This document shows positions 40,718-49,225 of a stretch of 59,313 bases of DNA, piece after piece. The stretch comes from Streptomyces sp. NRRL S-337 (GTDB lineage: Bacteria > Actinomycetota > Actinomycetes > Streptomycetales > Streptomycetaceae), in assembly GCF_000720175.1 (NCBI RefSeq), contig NZ_JOIX01000042.1, forward strand, positions 1-59,313. Reading direction: 5' to 3'. The translations under genes and the position numbers were made by a program. Position 1 is the stretch's first letter; every line of letters begins with the position of its first letter. The notes beneath the pieces were generated by a model. It made no database searches and was not told the DNA's origin. It saw nothing but the letters and a program-made list of their open reading frames with translations.

Positions 40718-41827
40718 GTGACCCTTCGTGTATGGGGATATCTGGACGAGTACGCGGCAGAACGCGCGGACATTCTCGACGCGGTGGACACCGTCTTCGG
40801 CTCCGGTCGGCTGGTCCTCGCCGGCAGCGTCCGGTCCTTCGAGGAGGAGTTCGCCGCCTGGAACGGAGCCCGGCACTGCGTCGGCGTGGACAACGGCACC
40901 AACGCCGTCAAACTAGGCCTGGAGGCCCTCGGGGTGGGGCCCGGAGACGAGGTGATCACCGTCTCCAACACCGCCGCACCGACCGTCGTCGCGATCGTCG
41001 GCACCGGCGCCACCCCGGTCTTCGTCGACGTGCGCGAGGACTACCTCATGGACGTCTCCCAGGTCGAGGCCGCCATTACCCCGCGCACCCGCTGCCTCCT
41101 CCCGGTCCACCTCTACGGCCAGTGCGTCGACATGGCCCCCCTGGAGGAACTGGCCGCACGGCACGGCCTGGCCGTCCTTGAGGACTGTGCCCAGGCCCAC
41201 GGTGCCCGTCACCACGACCGTGCGGCCGGGACCATGGGCACCGCTGCCGCCTTCTCCTTCTACCCGACGAAGGTCCTCGGCGCGTACGGCGACGGCGGCG
41301 CGGTCCTCACCTCCGACCAGGAGGTGGACCGCCGGCTGCGCCGGCTGCGCTACTACGGCATGGAGGAGCGCTACTACGTCACCGAGCTGCCGGCCCACAA
41401 CAGCCGCCTCGACGAGGTCCAGGCCGAGATCCTGCGCCGCAAACTCCGGCGACTCGACGCCTATGTGATGGCCCGTCGGGAGATCGCCCGGCGGTACGCC
41501 GAAGGGCTCGGCGACACCGAACTCGTCCTCCCGGAGACCGCCCCGGGCAACGAGCACGTCCACTACGTGTACGTGGTGCGCCACCCGCGTCGGGACGAGA
41601 TCATCGAGGCGCTGCGGGAGCGGGACATCGAGCTGAACATCAGCTACCCCTGGCCGATCCACACCATGACCGGCTTCGCACACCTCGGCTACCGGGAGGG
41701 CTCCCTGCCCGTGACCGAGCGGCTGGCCCGCGAGATCTTCTCGCTGCCCATGTACCCCTCACTGGCCCCGGAAGCGCAGGACAGGGGCGTCGAGGCCCTC
41801 CGAGAGGTCCTCAAGTCCCTGTCCTGA
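40718..41827 (+). CDS. PLP sugar 3-aminotransferase, DegT/DnrJ/EryC1 family (TylB/EvaB type)
   Basis: A 369-residue aminotransferase. [46 protein letters not shown] is the usual N-terminal block, [11 protein letters not shown] holds the PLP-stacking Asp and [18 protein letters not shown] has the Schiff-base lysine. It converts a C-3 ketone of a TDP-4-keto-deoxysugar to amine. It is the only aminotransferase in the window and so must feed both the nitrososynthase-type enzyme and the N-methyltransferases. Start GTG with GGAG 9 bases upstream. Confidence 0.94.
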   Translation: MTLRVWGYLDEYAAERADILDAVDTVFGSGRLVLAGSVRSFEEEFAAWNGARHCVGVDNGTNAVKLGLEALGVGPGDEVITVSNTAAPTVVAIVGTGATPVFVDVREDYLMDVSQVEAAITPRTRCLLPVHLYGQCVDMAPLEELAARHGLAVLEDCAQAHGARHHDRAAGTMGTAAAFSFYPTKVLGAYGDGGAVLTSDQEVDRRLRRLRYYGMEERYYVTELPAHNSRLDEVQAEILRRKLRRLDAYVMARREIARRYAEGLGDTELVLPETAPGNEHVHYVYVVRHPRRDEIIEALRERDIELNISYPWPIHTMTGFAHLGYREGSLPVTERLAREIFSLPMYPSLAPEAQDRGVEALREVLKSLS

Positions 41828-41856
41828 ACGGCTTCTTCGCCACGCATGGCGGCGGC

Positions 41857-42231
41857 TCAGGTCCGCCGGGCTTCGGCCGCCGTCACCGACAGACGGGCGG
41901 TGAAGAGCCCGTTCTCGCTCCGGCTCAGTTCCCGCAGGGCGGCGGCGTGCGGCGCGAACCCGGGCTGCCGCACCGCCCGCTGGAACGACGCCCGGTCGGT
42001 CCACACGGCGAGGTTCACGTATGCGGCCGGCTCGTCCACCTCCCGCAGCAGGCTGTGCCGGACGAATCCGGGCTGCCGCGCCATGAAGGCGGAGGTCCGG
42101 GCGAACACCTCCTCGAACTCCTCCGGAGTCCCGTGGACGGTGAACCTGTTGACGAAGGTCACCTCAGGACCGCGCCCGACCGGCCCGGCCTCACCGACAA
42201 CGTTGGACTCCTGCTGCTCGCCGCTGGGCAT
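41857..42231 (-). CDS. Antibiotic biosynthesis monooxygenase (ABM) fold protein
   Basis: A 124-residue ferredoxin-like ABM protein: VTFVNRFTVHGTPEEFEEVFARTSAFMARQPGFVRHSLLREVDEPAAYVNLAVWTDRASFQRAV is the family core. Small ABM proteins in type II PKS clusters include cofactor-free anthrone oxygenases (ActVA-Orf6, SnoaB) and cyclases. It could install the quinone oxygen of the aglycone. The ATG at 42231 is chosen because AAAGGGG lies just upstream and the added N terminus up to 42336 is unlike the family. Confidence 0.78.
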   Translation of the reverse strand: MPSGEQQESNVVGEAGPVGRGPEVTFVNRFTVHGTPEEFEEVFARTSAFMARQPGFVRHSLLREVDEPAAYVNLAVWTDRASFQRAVRQPGFAPHAAALRELSRSENGLFTARLSVTAAEARRT

Positions 42232-42351
42232 GGGCTGGTCCACCCCTTTGTTCGTCGTCTCCGTCCGACACCTGCGGACCTGTGCCGGGGAGCCTGGCAG
42301 CGGCCTGTGGAGGACGCCTCGACACCCGCTGACCACCGGCGTGAACCCCGC

Positions 42352-44457
42352 TCACCTGACCCCCACCTCCTCGGTCACGGGCGGCGCGGCGAGCGTCTCC
42401 TCAAGGCGCTCCTTGGCGTAGGCCCGGGTCAGCCGGTCGAAGACGTAGCGTCCAATGCCGTCGGCGCAACGATCGGTGGCCAGCAGGTGGTTGTCGGCGA
42501 GGACCTCCAGGACGGACTCCAGCTCCCGCACCGGCCGGCTCAGCAGCTCGGCCGCCTGTGACGCGGTGAAGGGCGTCTCGCCCAGCATGCTGAGCAGCCG
42601 GAAGACCCCCTGCTCCTGGTGGCTGAGGCCCGCGTAGCTCGCGGCGAACCGGGAGCGCACATCCAGCTCGCCGAGCCGGGCAAGGTCGAGGATCCGGGGC
42701 GCGGCCTCCAGCCGGTCCGCGAGCGCCGACAGTGAGAGCCCCGGCCCGGCCGCGAGTCTGCCGCCCACGCACCGCAGGGCCAGCGGGTGGCGGCCGAGCA
42801 GTTCGACGGTCCGGTGTGCGGCCTCCGGTTCCCGGTCCACCCGCTGCCGGCCGGCCAGGACCGCGAGGATCTCCAGTGCCTCCTTCGCGGAGGGCGGCCC
42901 CAGCTCGACCCGCTCGGCCTCTACCAGGGCGGTCATCCGCCGGCGGCCGGTCACGAGCAGCGCGCAGCGCGGGTCCGCGGGCAGCAGGTGCCGGATCTGG
43001 GCCGAGGACGCCACGTCGTCCAGGAGCACCAGCACGTGGCGCCCCGCCGTGCGGGACCGGAACAGCGCCCCGCACTCCTCCAGGCCTTCCGGAATGCGCG
43101 AGGTCGGGACCTCCAGGGCCCGCAGGAAGCCGCGGAGCACCTCGGAGGGGTTGCGCGGTTCGGCGGCGGAGCCGCGCATGTCCGCGTAGAGCTGCCCGTC
43201 GGGGAAGTGCGGGCGGAGCGTGTGCGCCAGGTGGACGGCCAACGCGCTCTTGCCGACGCCCGGGGGACCGGTCACGACTCCTATGTGAGCCGCCGTGCCG
43301 TCGGCCGCCGGTCCCTCGGGCTCACACAGCGCCGCTTCCAGTTCCTTGAGGACGTCGGTGCGGCCGACGAACCCTGCAAGCCCGGCCGGCAGTTGGGCTG
43401 GTGTTCCTATCGACTCCCGCACGGCGACCGGCGAGGGCAGTCGGGCGGGGACCGGAGCGGCACCGGCACTGGGCGCGGGAAGGTGTGGTCCTGGCGGTGG
43501 CGTGGCCACGGAGCCGGACGAGGGCGGGACTATGGGCCTTGGCGCGGGGACGGGCGCGAGCGGACGCTCCGGTGGCAGCAGGGGAGCGAAGGGTACGGGG
43601 GATTCACCCACCGGGGCATCCGCGTGCGCGGGGGCCGGGGTTGCCGGGGCAGCGGCAGGGTCCGGCGGCACGGCGGACGTGGTCCTCGGCCGTCGCGGGG
43701 GCTCCTGGGGCTCGGAGGGTGAGTCGGACAGCAGGGTGTGCTGAAGGCGGGCGAGTTCCTTGCCGGGTTCGAGGCCGAGTTCGTCGATCATCTTCTGCCG
43801 CAGAGTCTGGTAGACCTCCAGCGCCTCGTGCCGCCGGCCGGACCTGTGCAGGGCCACCATCAGCAGTCCGTGGAGGTGTTCGTGCAACGGATGGGCCAGC
43901 ACCAACGCCTTGAGCTCGCTGATGAGTTCGCGATGCCTGCCGTTCTCCAGATCGGCCTCGATCCGTAGTTCGAGGATGCGGAAGCGCAGCTCCTCCAGGC
44001 GGGTCACGTACGAGAGGAGCCGGCCCCCTGTCTCGACGTCGGCGAGCGCGGGTCCGCGCCACAGGGCCAGGGCCCGCTCGAAGCATGCCAAAGCTGCTGC
44101 GGAGTCGCCTCGTTGGAGAAGTTCCTGGCCTTCCTCCGCCTGCCTCTCGAACATGCTTACGTCCAGACTCGACGGCGGAATGGTGAGGCTGTATCCGCCC
44201 GGTTGTGTCTCGAGCAGGTTCCCGAGCCCCTGTTTCAGAAGGAGCTTGCGGAACTTGTAAATGTACGTCTGAAGGGTGGTCACCGCGCTCGGGGGCGGGA
44301 GCTCGGGCCATAGCTCGTCGATCAGCTCGGACGCCTGTACCACGGTGTTGTGCCGCAGCATGAGCAGGGATATGACCTGGCGCGGCTTGGGCGCGGTCGG
44401 CATGATGTTTCGGCCCCCCCGGAGGATTTCGACGGGACCTAAAAGCCGGAACTCCAA
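42352..44457 (-). CDS. SARP-family pathway activator with NB-ARC domain
   Basis: A 701-residue SARP (AfsR-like). MEFRLLGPVEIL begins the winged-helix OmpR-type DNA-binding domain (to ~90), followed by the BTAD helices (to ~240). A ~95-residue Pro/Ala-rich linker comes next, then an NB-ARC ATPase with Walker A GVVTGPPGVGKSALAVHLAH and Walker B HVLVLLDDVAS. It lacks the C-terminal TPR region of AfsR. The start is taken as TTG at 44457 after GGGGG, giving the typical first residues. Codon 6 is TTA (44442-44440), so production should wait for the bldA tRNA. It is the obvious owner of the 11-bp TCGAG heptamers found across the cluster. Confidence 0.9.
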   Translation of the reverse strand: MEFRLLGPVEILRGGRNIMPTAPKPRQVISLLMLRHNTVVQASELIDELWPELPPPSAVTTLQTYIYKFRKLLLKQGLGNLLETQPGGYSLTIPPSSLDVSMFERQAEEGQELLQRGDSAAALACFERALALWRGPALADVETGGRLLSYVTRLEELRFRILELRIEADLENGRHRELISELKALVLAHPLHEHLHGLLMVALHRSGRRHEALEVYQTLRQKMIDELGLEPGKELARLQHTLLSDSPSEPQEPPRRPRTTSAVPPDPAAAPATPAPAHADAPVGESPVPFAPLLPPERPLAPVPAPRPIVPPSSGSVATPPPGPHLPAPSAGAAPVPARLPSPVAVRESIGTPAQLPAGLAGFVGRTDVLKELEAALCEPEGPAADGTAAHIGVVTGPPGVGKSALAVHLAHTLRPHFPDGQLYADMRGSAAEPRNPSEVLRGFLRALEVPTSRIPEGLEECGALFRSRTAGRHVLVLLDDVASSAQIRHLLPADPRCALLVTGRRRMTALVEAERVELGPPSAKEALEILAVLAGRQRVDREPEAAHRTVELLGRHPLALRCVGGRLAAGPGLSLSALADRLEAAPRILDLARLGELDVRSRFAASYAGLSHQEQGVFRLLSMLGETPFTASQAAELLSRPVRELESVLEVLADNHLLATDRCADGIGRYVFDRLTRAYAKERLEETLAAPPVTEEVGVR

Positions 44458-45154
44458 GATGTTTACCCCCGTGTCAGCAGAGCCGCGCACGGCATGTGGT
44501 CGCCAAGCGTGCGGGCGTCCTCTCCGTCGGCCGATCAGCACGTTATGGCCTTGAGATCGACTGGTCAATGTTGGGGCGAGGGGTGAAGGAGGTCGGGGAA
44601 TCGATGAAGGACAGACGGAATGTCCACTTTGCCGAGTCTTGACTCGCATCCGGGAAAGTTCCCGTAGTGCTGCGTTCGTCGAAGAATGGCGAATATTCGA
44701 TCCCGTGGCGGCCGCTCGCCGAGCCGGTATTCGGCAGCTGCGAACTGGTGGGTTGCTGCCTCCGGCTTATGCCGGGAGCCTATGTATGAGGCACCATTTC
44801 CCGTCAAGCTTGGCGGGTTCATCGCCTTCCGGGGTGCCCCGCCGGCGCGGTCGGGCGTCCCTCAGCCGTAGGGTCGATTCAGGTAGATCGGCCGATTCGC
44901 ACCCCACCCGGCGTCCCGGCTCCAGCGTTCCTCCAGCAGGACTCTAACGGAGGAGCCGTTCCGCGGCGCTCCTATCCGGGTCGACCGACACCCTTCCGCC
45001 GCCGTGTTAAGTCTCTCCGCGCTCCTCCGATCGCCATTGAGTCGAATGCGAGCCATTCCGTGCACGCTCACTCCGTGGACATTCCCGATGTGGGCAACAC
45101 AGGTCTCTGTGCCGCAATGGCCAGGGCTATGGGCACCGGTAGAGGGGGACGCAT
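44458..45154. promoter_or_regulatory. 697-base divergent region, SARP gene / minimal PKS
   Basis: The longest gene-free stretch. Inverted repeats: CGGGAA-AG-TTCCCG (44651-44664), an imperfect TCGAAGA/TATTCGA pair (44679-44700) and CCGGC-TTAT-GCCGG (44762-44775). CGATTC repeats at 44875 and 44893. Possible SARP sites for KS-alpha are TCGACCG (44981), CCTTCCG (44992), 8 bases, TTAAGT (45007-45012), and TTGAGTC (45037) with GCGAGCC (45048); both are weaker than the sites elsewhere. No convincing gene. Confidence 0.4.
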
Positions 45155-46447
45155 ATGAATGCAGTGACGAATCGCTGTGCGGTCATCACGGGAATCGGAA
45201 TCGTGGCTCCCGGTGCCATCGGCGTGAAGCCGTTCTGGGAACTTCTGGTGGCGGGTCGCACCGCCACCCGTGCCATAACGGCTTTCGATCCCGAACCCTA
45301 TCGTTCCCGAATAGCCGCGGAATGCGACTTCGACGCCTCGGCGGAGGGACTCACGCCCCGGCAGATTCGCCGAATGGACCGGGCCACGCAATTCGCAGTG
45401 GTCGCCGCACGGGAGGGAATCGAGGACAGCGGGATCGACCGCGAGGCCCTGGACGGGTCCCGGATCGGGGTGGTCATCGGCAGTGCGGTCGGCTGCACCA
45501 CGAGTCTGGAGAACGAGTACGCCGTCGTCAGCGACGGCGGCAGGCGATGGCTCGTCGACCACACCTCCGCCGTCCCGCATCTCTTCGACTACTTCGTGCC
45601 CAGCTCCATCGCCGCCGAGGTGGCCCACGACCGCATCGCGGCGGAAGGGCCGGTCTCCCTGGTGTCGACGGGATGCACCTCGGGCCTCGACGCGGTGGGC
45701 CGGGCCGCCGACCTGATCGCGGAGGGCACGGCCGACGTGATGGTGGCAGGGGCCACCGAGGCGCCCATCTCGCCCATCACGGTGGCCTGTTTCGACGCGA
45801 TCAAGGCCACGAGTCCCGACAACGACCGGCCGGCCGAGGCATCCCGTCCCTTCGACCGCACACGCCGGGGCTTCGTCCTCGGCGAGGGATCCGCCGTCTT
45901 CGTCCTGGAGGAGCGGGAGCACGCCCGCCGCCGGGGGGCCGAGGTGTACGCCGAGATCACCGGGTTCGCATCCCGCTGCAACGCCTTCCACATGACCGGT
46001 CTGCGGCCCGACGGACGGGAGATGGCGGAGGCGATCAGGGTCGCGCTCGCCACCGCCCGCACAGAGCCGTCCACGATCGACTACGTCAACGCCCACGGCT
46101 CGGGCACCAAGCAGAACGACCGCCACGAGACCGCGGCCTTCAAGGCGAGCCTCGGGGAGCACGCGTACCGGACACCCGTCAGCAGCATCAAGTCGATGAT
46201 CGGCCACTCGCTGGGCGCCATCGGCTCCCTGGAGATCGCCGCCTGCGCCCTCGCCATCCGGCATGACGTGGTCCCGCCCACCGCCAATCTGCGCGAACCC
46301 GATCCCGAGTGCGACCTGGACTACGTACCCCTGGAGGCCCGTTCCCTGCCGGTCGACAACGTCCTCACGGTCGGCAGCGGATTCGGCGGCTTCCAGAGCG
46401 CGATGGTGCTGTCCGGGCCCGACGCACGGGGCCGGGCGGCGGCGTGA
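45155..46447 (+). CDS. Type II PKS ketosynthase alpha
   Basis: A 430-residue KS-alpha, normal length. The nucleophile is C174 in [15 protein letters not shown], with H314 in [12 protein letters not shown] and H351 in [12 protein letters not shown]. It makes the poly-beta-ketone chain from malonyl-ACP with the KS-beta partner. GAGGGGGA precedes the ATG. KS-beta overlaps by GTGA and ACP follows, the standard order. Confidence 0.97.
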   Translation: MNAVTNRCAVITGIGIVAPGAIGVKPFWELLVAGRTATRAITAFDPEPYRSRIAAECDFDASAEGLTPRQIRRMDRATQFAVVAAREGIEDSGIDREALDGSRIGVVIGSAVGCTTSLENEYAVVSDGGRRWLVDHTSAVPHLFDYFVPSSIAAEVAHDRIAAEGPVSLVSTGCTSGLDAVGRAADLIAEGTADVMVAGATEAPISPITVACFDAIKATSPDNDRPAEASRPFDRTRRGFVLGEGSAVFVLEEREHARRRGAEVYAEITGFASRCNAFHMTGLRPDGREMAEAIRVALATARTEPSTIDYVNAHGSGTKQNDRHETAAFKASLGEHAYRTPVSSIKSMIGHSLGAIGSLEIAACALAIRHDVVPPTANLREPDPECDLDYVPLEARSLPVDNVLTVGSGFGGFQSAMVLSGPDARGRAAA

Positions 46448-47661
46448 ATGCGGACACGGTCATCACCGGGATGGGGTTGCTTGCCCCCACCGGACTGGGC
46501 CACGACGAGCACTGGAAGAACGTCCTGAGCGGCGCCTCGGCGATCGGCCCTGTCACCCGGTTCGACGCCGAGCGCTATCCCAGCCGACTTGCCGGCGAGG
46601 TCACGGACTTCGTCCCGGAGGAGCACCTGCCCAGTCGGCTCCTGCCCCAGACCGACCACATGACCCGGATGGCCCTCGTGGCCTCCGACTGGGCCTTCGC
46701 TGACGCCGAGTTCGACCCCGCCCTGCTCCCGGAGTACGGGGTGGGCGTCGTCACCGCCGCCTCGGCGGGCGGCTTCGAGTTCGGCCACCGGGAACTGCAG
46801 AACCTCTGGGGCCGGGGCCCCGAGTACGTCAGCGCCTACCAGTCCTTCGCCTGGTTCTACGCCGTCAACACCGGCCAGGTCTCCATCCGGCACGGACTGC
46901 GCGGCCCCGCCGGAGCCCTGGTCACCGAACAGGCAGGCGGCCTCGACGCCCTTGGGGAGGCCCGCCGGCAGCTCCGCCGGGGACAGCCGATGGTGCTCAC
47001 CGGAGCCGTCGACGGATCCCCCTGCCCGTGGGGCTGGGTGGCCCAGCTCAGCACCGCCAGGATGAGTCGGGAGTCCGATCCCGCCCTCGCCTACCGGCCC
47101 TTCGACGCCGAGGCCGCCGGCTACGTGCCCGGGGAGGGTGGGGCCCTGCTCGTCCTGGAGAGCGAGGAGGCCGCGCGGGCGCGCGGCGCACGCCGTCGCT
47201 ACGGACGGATGGCGGGCTACGCGGCCACCTTCGACCCGCCGCCCGGCTCGGGACGCCCCGCGAACCTCGCACGGGCCGTCCGGGCCGCCCTCGACGACGC
47301 GGAGCTCAGGCCCGAGGAGATCGACGTGGTCTTCGCGGACGCGTCGGGCACCCCGGAGGAGGACGCCGTCGAGGCCGACGCGCTGCGCTCCCTCTTCGGC
47401 CCTCACGGGGTCCCGGTCACCGCGCCCAAGACCATGACCGGCCGGCTGAGCGCCGGAGGCCCCGCCGTCGACGTGGCCACGGCCCTCCTTGCGCTGCGTG
47501 AGGGCGTCATCCCCCCGACCGTGCACGTCTCACGACCGCTGCCGGACCACACCCTCGACCTCGTGACGACCCCGCGCCGGGCCCGGCTCGCCACGGCGCT
47601 GATCCTCGCCCGGGGGCACGGGGGGTTCAACTCGGCCCTGGTCGTGACGGGCCCGCGCTGA
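46444..47661 (+). CDS. Type II PKS ketosynthase beta / chain length factor
   Basis: A 405-residue KS homologue in which the active-site cysteine is replaced by Q163 within [14 protein letters not shown], the mark of chain length factors. It pairs with KS-alpha and sets chain length. The GTG at 46444 overlaps the KS-alpha stop. Chain length cannot be read by eye; it would need comparison of the gating residues at the dimer interface. Confidence 0.96.
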   Translation: MNADTVITGMGLLAPTGLGHDEHWKNVLSGASAIGPVTRFDAERYPSRLAGEVTDFVPEEHLPSRLLPQTDHMTRMALVASDWAFADAEFDPALLPEYGVGVVTAASAGGFEFGHRELQNLWGRGPEYVSAYQSFAWFYAVNTGQVSIRHGLRGPAGALVTEQAGGLDALGEARRQLRRGQPMVLTGAVDGSPCPWGWVAQLSTARMSRESDPALAYRPFDAEAAGYVPGEGGALLVLESEEAARARGARRRYGRMAGYAATFDPPPGSGRPANLARAVRAALDDAELRPEEIDVVFADASGTPEEDAVEADALRSLFGPHGVPVTAPKTMTGRLSAGGPAVDVATALLALREGVIPPTVHVSRPLPDHTLDLVTTPRRARLATALILARGHGGFNSALVVTGPR

Positions 47662-47707
47662 CCCCATCCGCCCCGCATGCCCGCACCTGACAGGAGACAT
47701 GGAGATC

Positions 47708-47965
47708 ATGGACCAGCTGACGACCGACAGGCTGATGGAGATCATGCGTGAGTGTGCCGGGGACGGCGACGCGATGGAGACCGACCGCCGCCCCGAGGAC
47801 GTCGAGTTCGCCGCACTCGGCTACGACTCGCTGGCCATGCTGGAGACATTGAGCAGGCTGGAGCGGGAGTTCGGCGTGGCCATCGACGAGGAGGAGTTCG
47901 CCGGCGCCGTGACCCCGGCCGAGCTCACCACCCTGGTCAACCGCATCCTGACCGAGGCCGCCTGA
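47708..47965 (+). CDS. Acyl carrier protein of the type II PKS
   Basis: An 85-residue ACP: DQLTTDRLMEIMRECAG helix I, then LGYDSLAMLETLSRLE with S41 as phosphopantetheine site, and a C-terminal ELTTLVNRIL helix. Of two in-frame ATGs (47699, 47708) I prefer 47708, since AGGAG at 47692-47696 is only 2 bases from the first. It completes the minimal PKS. No phosphopantetheinyl transferase is in the window. Confidence 0.95.
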   Translation: MDQLTTDRLMEIMRECAGDGDAMETDRRPEDVEFAALGYDSLAMLETLSRLEREFGVAIDEEEFAGAVTPAELTTLVNRILTEAA

Positions 47966-47970
47966 CGGTG

Positions 47971-47994
47971 GGTGTCCCGGCCGGCCGGGACACC
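47971..47994. terminator. Palindromic terminator after the ACP gene
   Basis: A perfect 24-base palindrome (GGTGTCCCGGCC and its complement) begins 6 bases after the ACP stop. It folds as a GC-rich hairpin and marks the right end of the cluster's transcription. Confidence 0.75.
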
Positions 47995-48011
47995 GGCCGC
48001 TGCGCAGGCGC

Positions 48012-48202
48012 CCCCGCTGGCCGCCGCACCACGGTCACCCCGTGCCGTTCGGCGCCCGCTCCGTCGACCTCGTTGCGCGGCGACGGGAAGCGGCCGATGA
48101 TCACAGCCGGCCGGTTCCACCCCCACACCCGCGGGGTGGGCGGCCGCCTCCAGGTCGACGAGCACGAGCCTCCCGGCCGGCACCTTGTACTCACCGGGAT
48201 GC
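48012..48202 (-). pseudogene. Decayed lipoate-protein ligase A remnant
   Basis: Translating the minus strand gives GEYKVPAGRLVLVDLEAA (48195 downward) and then, in another frame, PTPRVWGWNRPAVIIGRF and SPRNEVDGAGAERHGVTVVRR. From memory these match two separated parts of the actinomycete LplA family: its EYKVPGGKLVVVDLE segment, and the catalytic LRVWEW.PAVVIGSFQS..NEVD...RHGITVVRR segment. About 80 codons between them and everything after VVRRPAG are gone. So this is a deletion-damaged gene directly beyond the cluster terminator. The rest of 47995-48269 shows nothing else. Confidence 0.65.
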
Positions 48203-48269
48203 GCGCCCCGCGCATCCGCTCCTCTTCCTCGGACCACCGGCCCACTCCGCCGCTCCCACTCCCGGCCCC

Positions 48270-49037
48270 CTACTCCACCCGCTCCGCCAGCCCCGCCAGC
48301 AACCTGGGCAGGGCCGTTCCGATCGGCTCCCGGACGACCTCGTCGGCGAGCGGGTCGTACGGCGTCGGCTCGGCGTTGATGATGATCAGCCGCGCTCCGT
48401 GCTCCGCCGCGACCCCGGCGAGCGAGGCCGCCGGCTGGACCTGGAGCGTGGTCCCGACGGCGATGAACACCTCGGCGGCCTTGGCCACGCCCAGGGCCGT
48501 CCCCAGCACCTGCGGATCCAGTCGCTCGCCGAACATCACCGTCGCCGACTTCAGGATCCCGCCGCACACCAGGCAGTCCGGATCGGGCTCACCGGCCGCC
48601 ACCCGCGCCAGCGCGTCCGCCATCGACGACCGCGCATGGCACCGGGTGCACTTCACCGCCCGCACCGTCCCGTGCAGCTCCAGCACCTTGCGCTCGGGCA
48701 TCCCGGCGAGCTGGTGCAGCCCGTCCACGTTCTGCGTGATCACCCGCACCGGCGTCCCGGACCGCTCCAGCAGTGCGACCGCCTCGTGCGCCACGTTCGG
48801 CTTCGCCCGGAACGCCGGGCTCTCCCGCCGCATCTGCCACGACCGCCGCCGGATCTCCGGGTCGCTCATGTACGCGTCATACGTCACGAGCTTCTCGGCC
48901 TCCGGATCCCGCCGCCACAGCCCGTTCGGCCCCCGGTAATCAGGGATTCCGGAATCCGTGGAAATCCCCGCCCCACTCAGAATCCCCACCAACACCCGCC
49001 GCGTCCGGCCTCCGCCCCCTGCACCACTACTGCTCAT
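48270..49037 (-). CDS. Sir2-family NAD-dependent protein deacetylase
   Basis: A 255-residue sirtuin: GILSGAGISTDSGIPDYRG binds NAD, RVITQNVDGLHQLAG and LELHGTVRAVKC supply the catalytic His, and CTRC...CLVCGG is the zinc site. VFIAVGTTLQVQPAA closes the fold. It removes acyl groups from lysines and releases O-acetyl-ADP-ribose, a substrate for macrodomain proteins such as the one at 53659. Housekeeping flank. Confidence 0.93.
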   Translation of the reverse strand: MSSSGAGGGGRTRRVLVGILSGAGISTDSGIPDYRGPNGLWRRDPEAEKLVTYDAYMSDPEIRRRSWQMRRESPAFRAKPNVAHEAVALLERSGTPVRVITQNVDGLHQLAGMPERKVLELHGTVRAVKCTRCHARSSMADALARVAAGEPDPDCLVCGGILKSATVMFGERLDPQVLGTALGVAKAAEVFIAVGTTLQVQPAASLAGVAAEHGARLIIINAEPTPYDPLADEVVREPIGTALPRLLAGLAERVE

Positions 49038-49225
49038 GGGGCCGAGGGTACGCAGCGGGGATGGCCGTCGGCGAGCGAATTGGGGGTGGGCGGGGCTGTT
49101 CCGGAGGCCGACATGCGGAGAGAGTGGGCGGGTACGGATCGGGGGCGTCGGCGCGGGTGGGCTCTGGCCGGGAGTGGGGCGGAGCGGGTCCGCGGGACGT
49201 GGGAGAGAAGAGGAGTTGCGGCGAC

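Noticed and set aside
44565..44947. Small open frames in the SARP/KS-alpha gap
   Set aside because: No ribosome site with a sensible start and no family-like sequence; treated as regulatory DNA.
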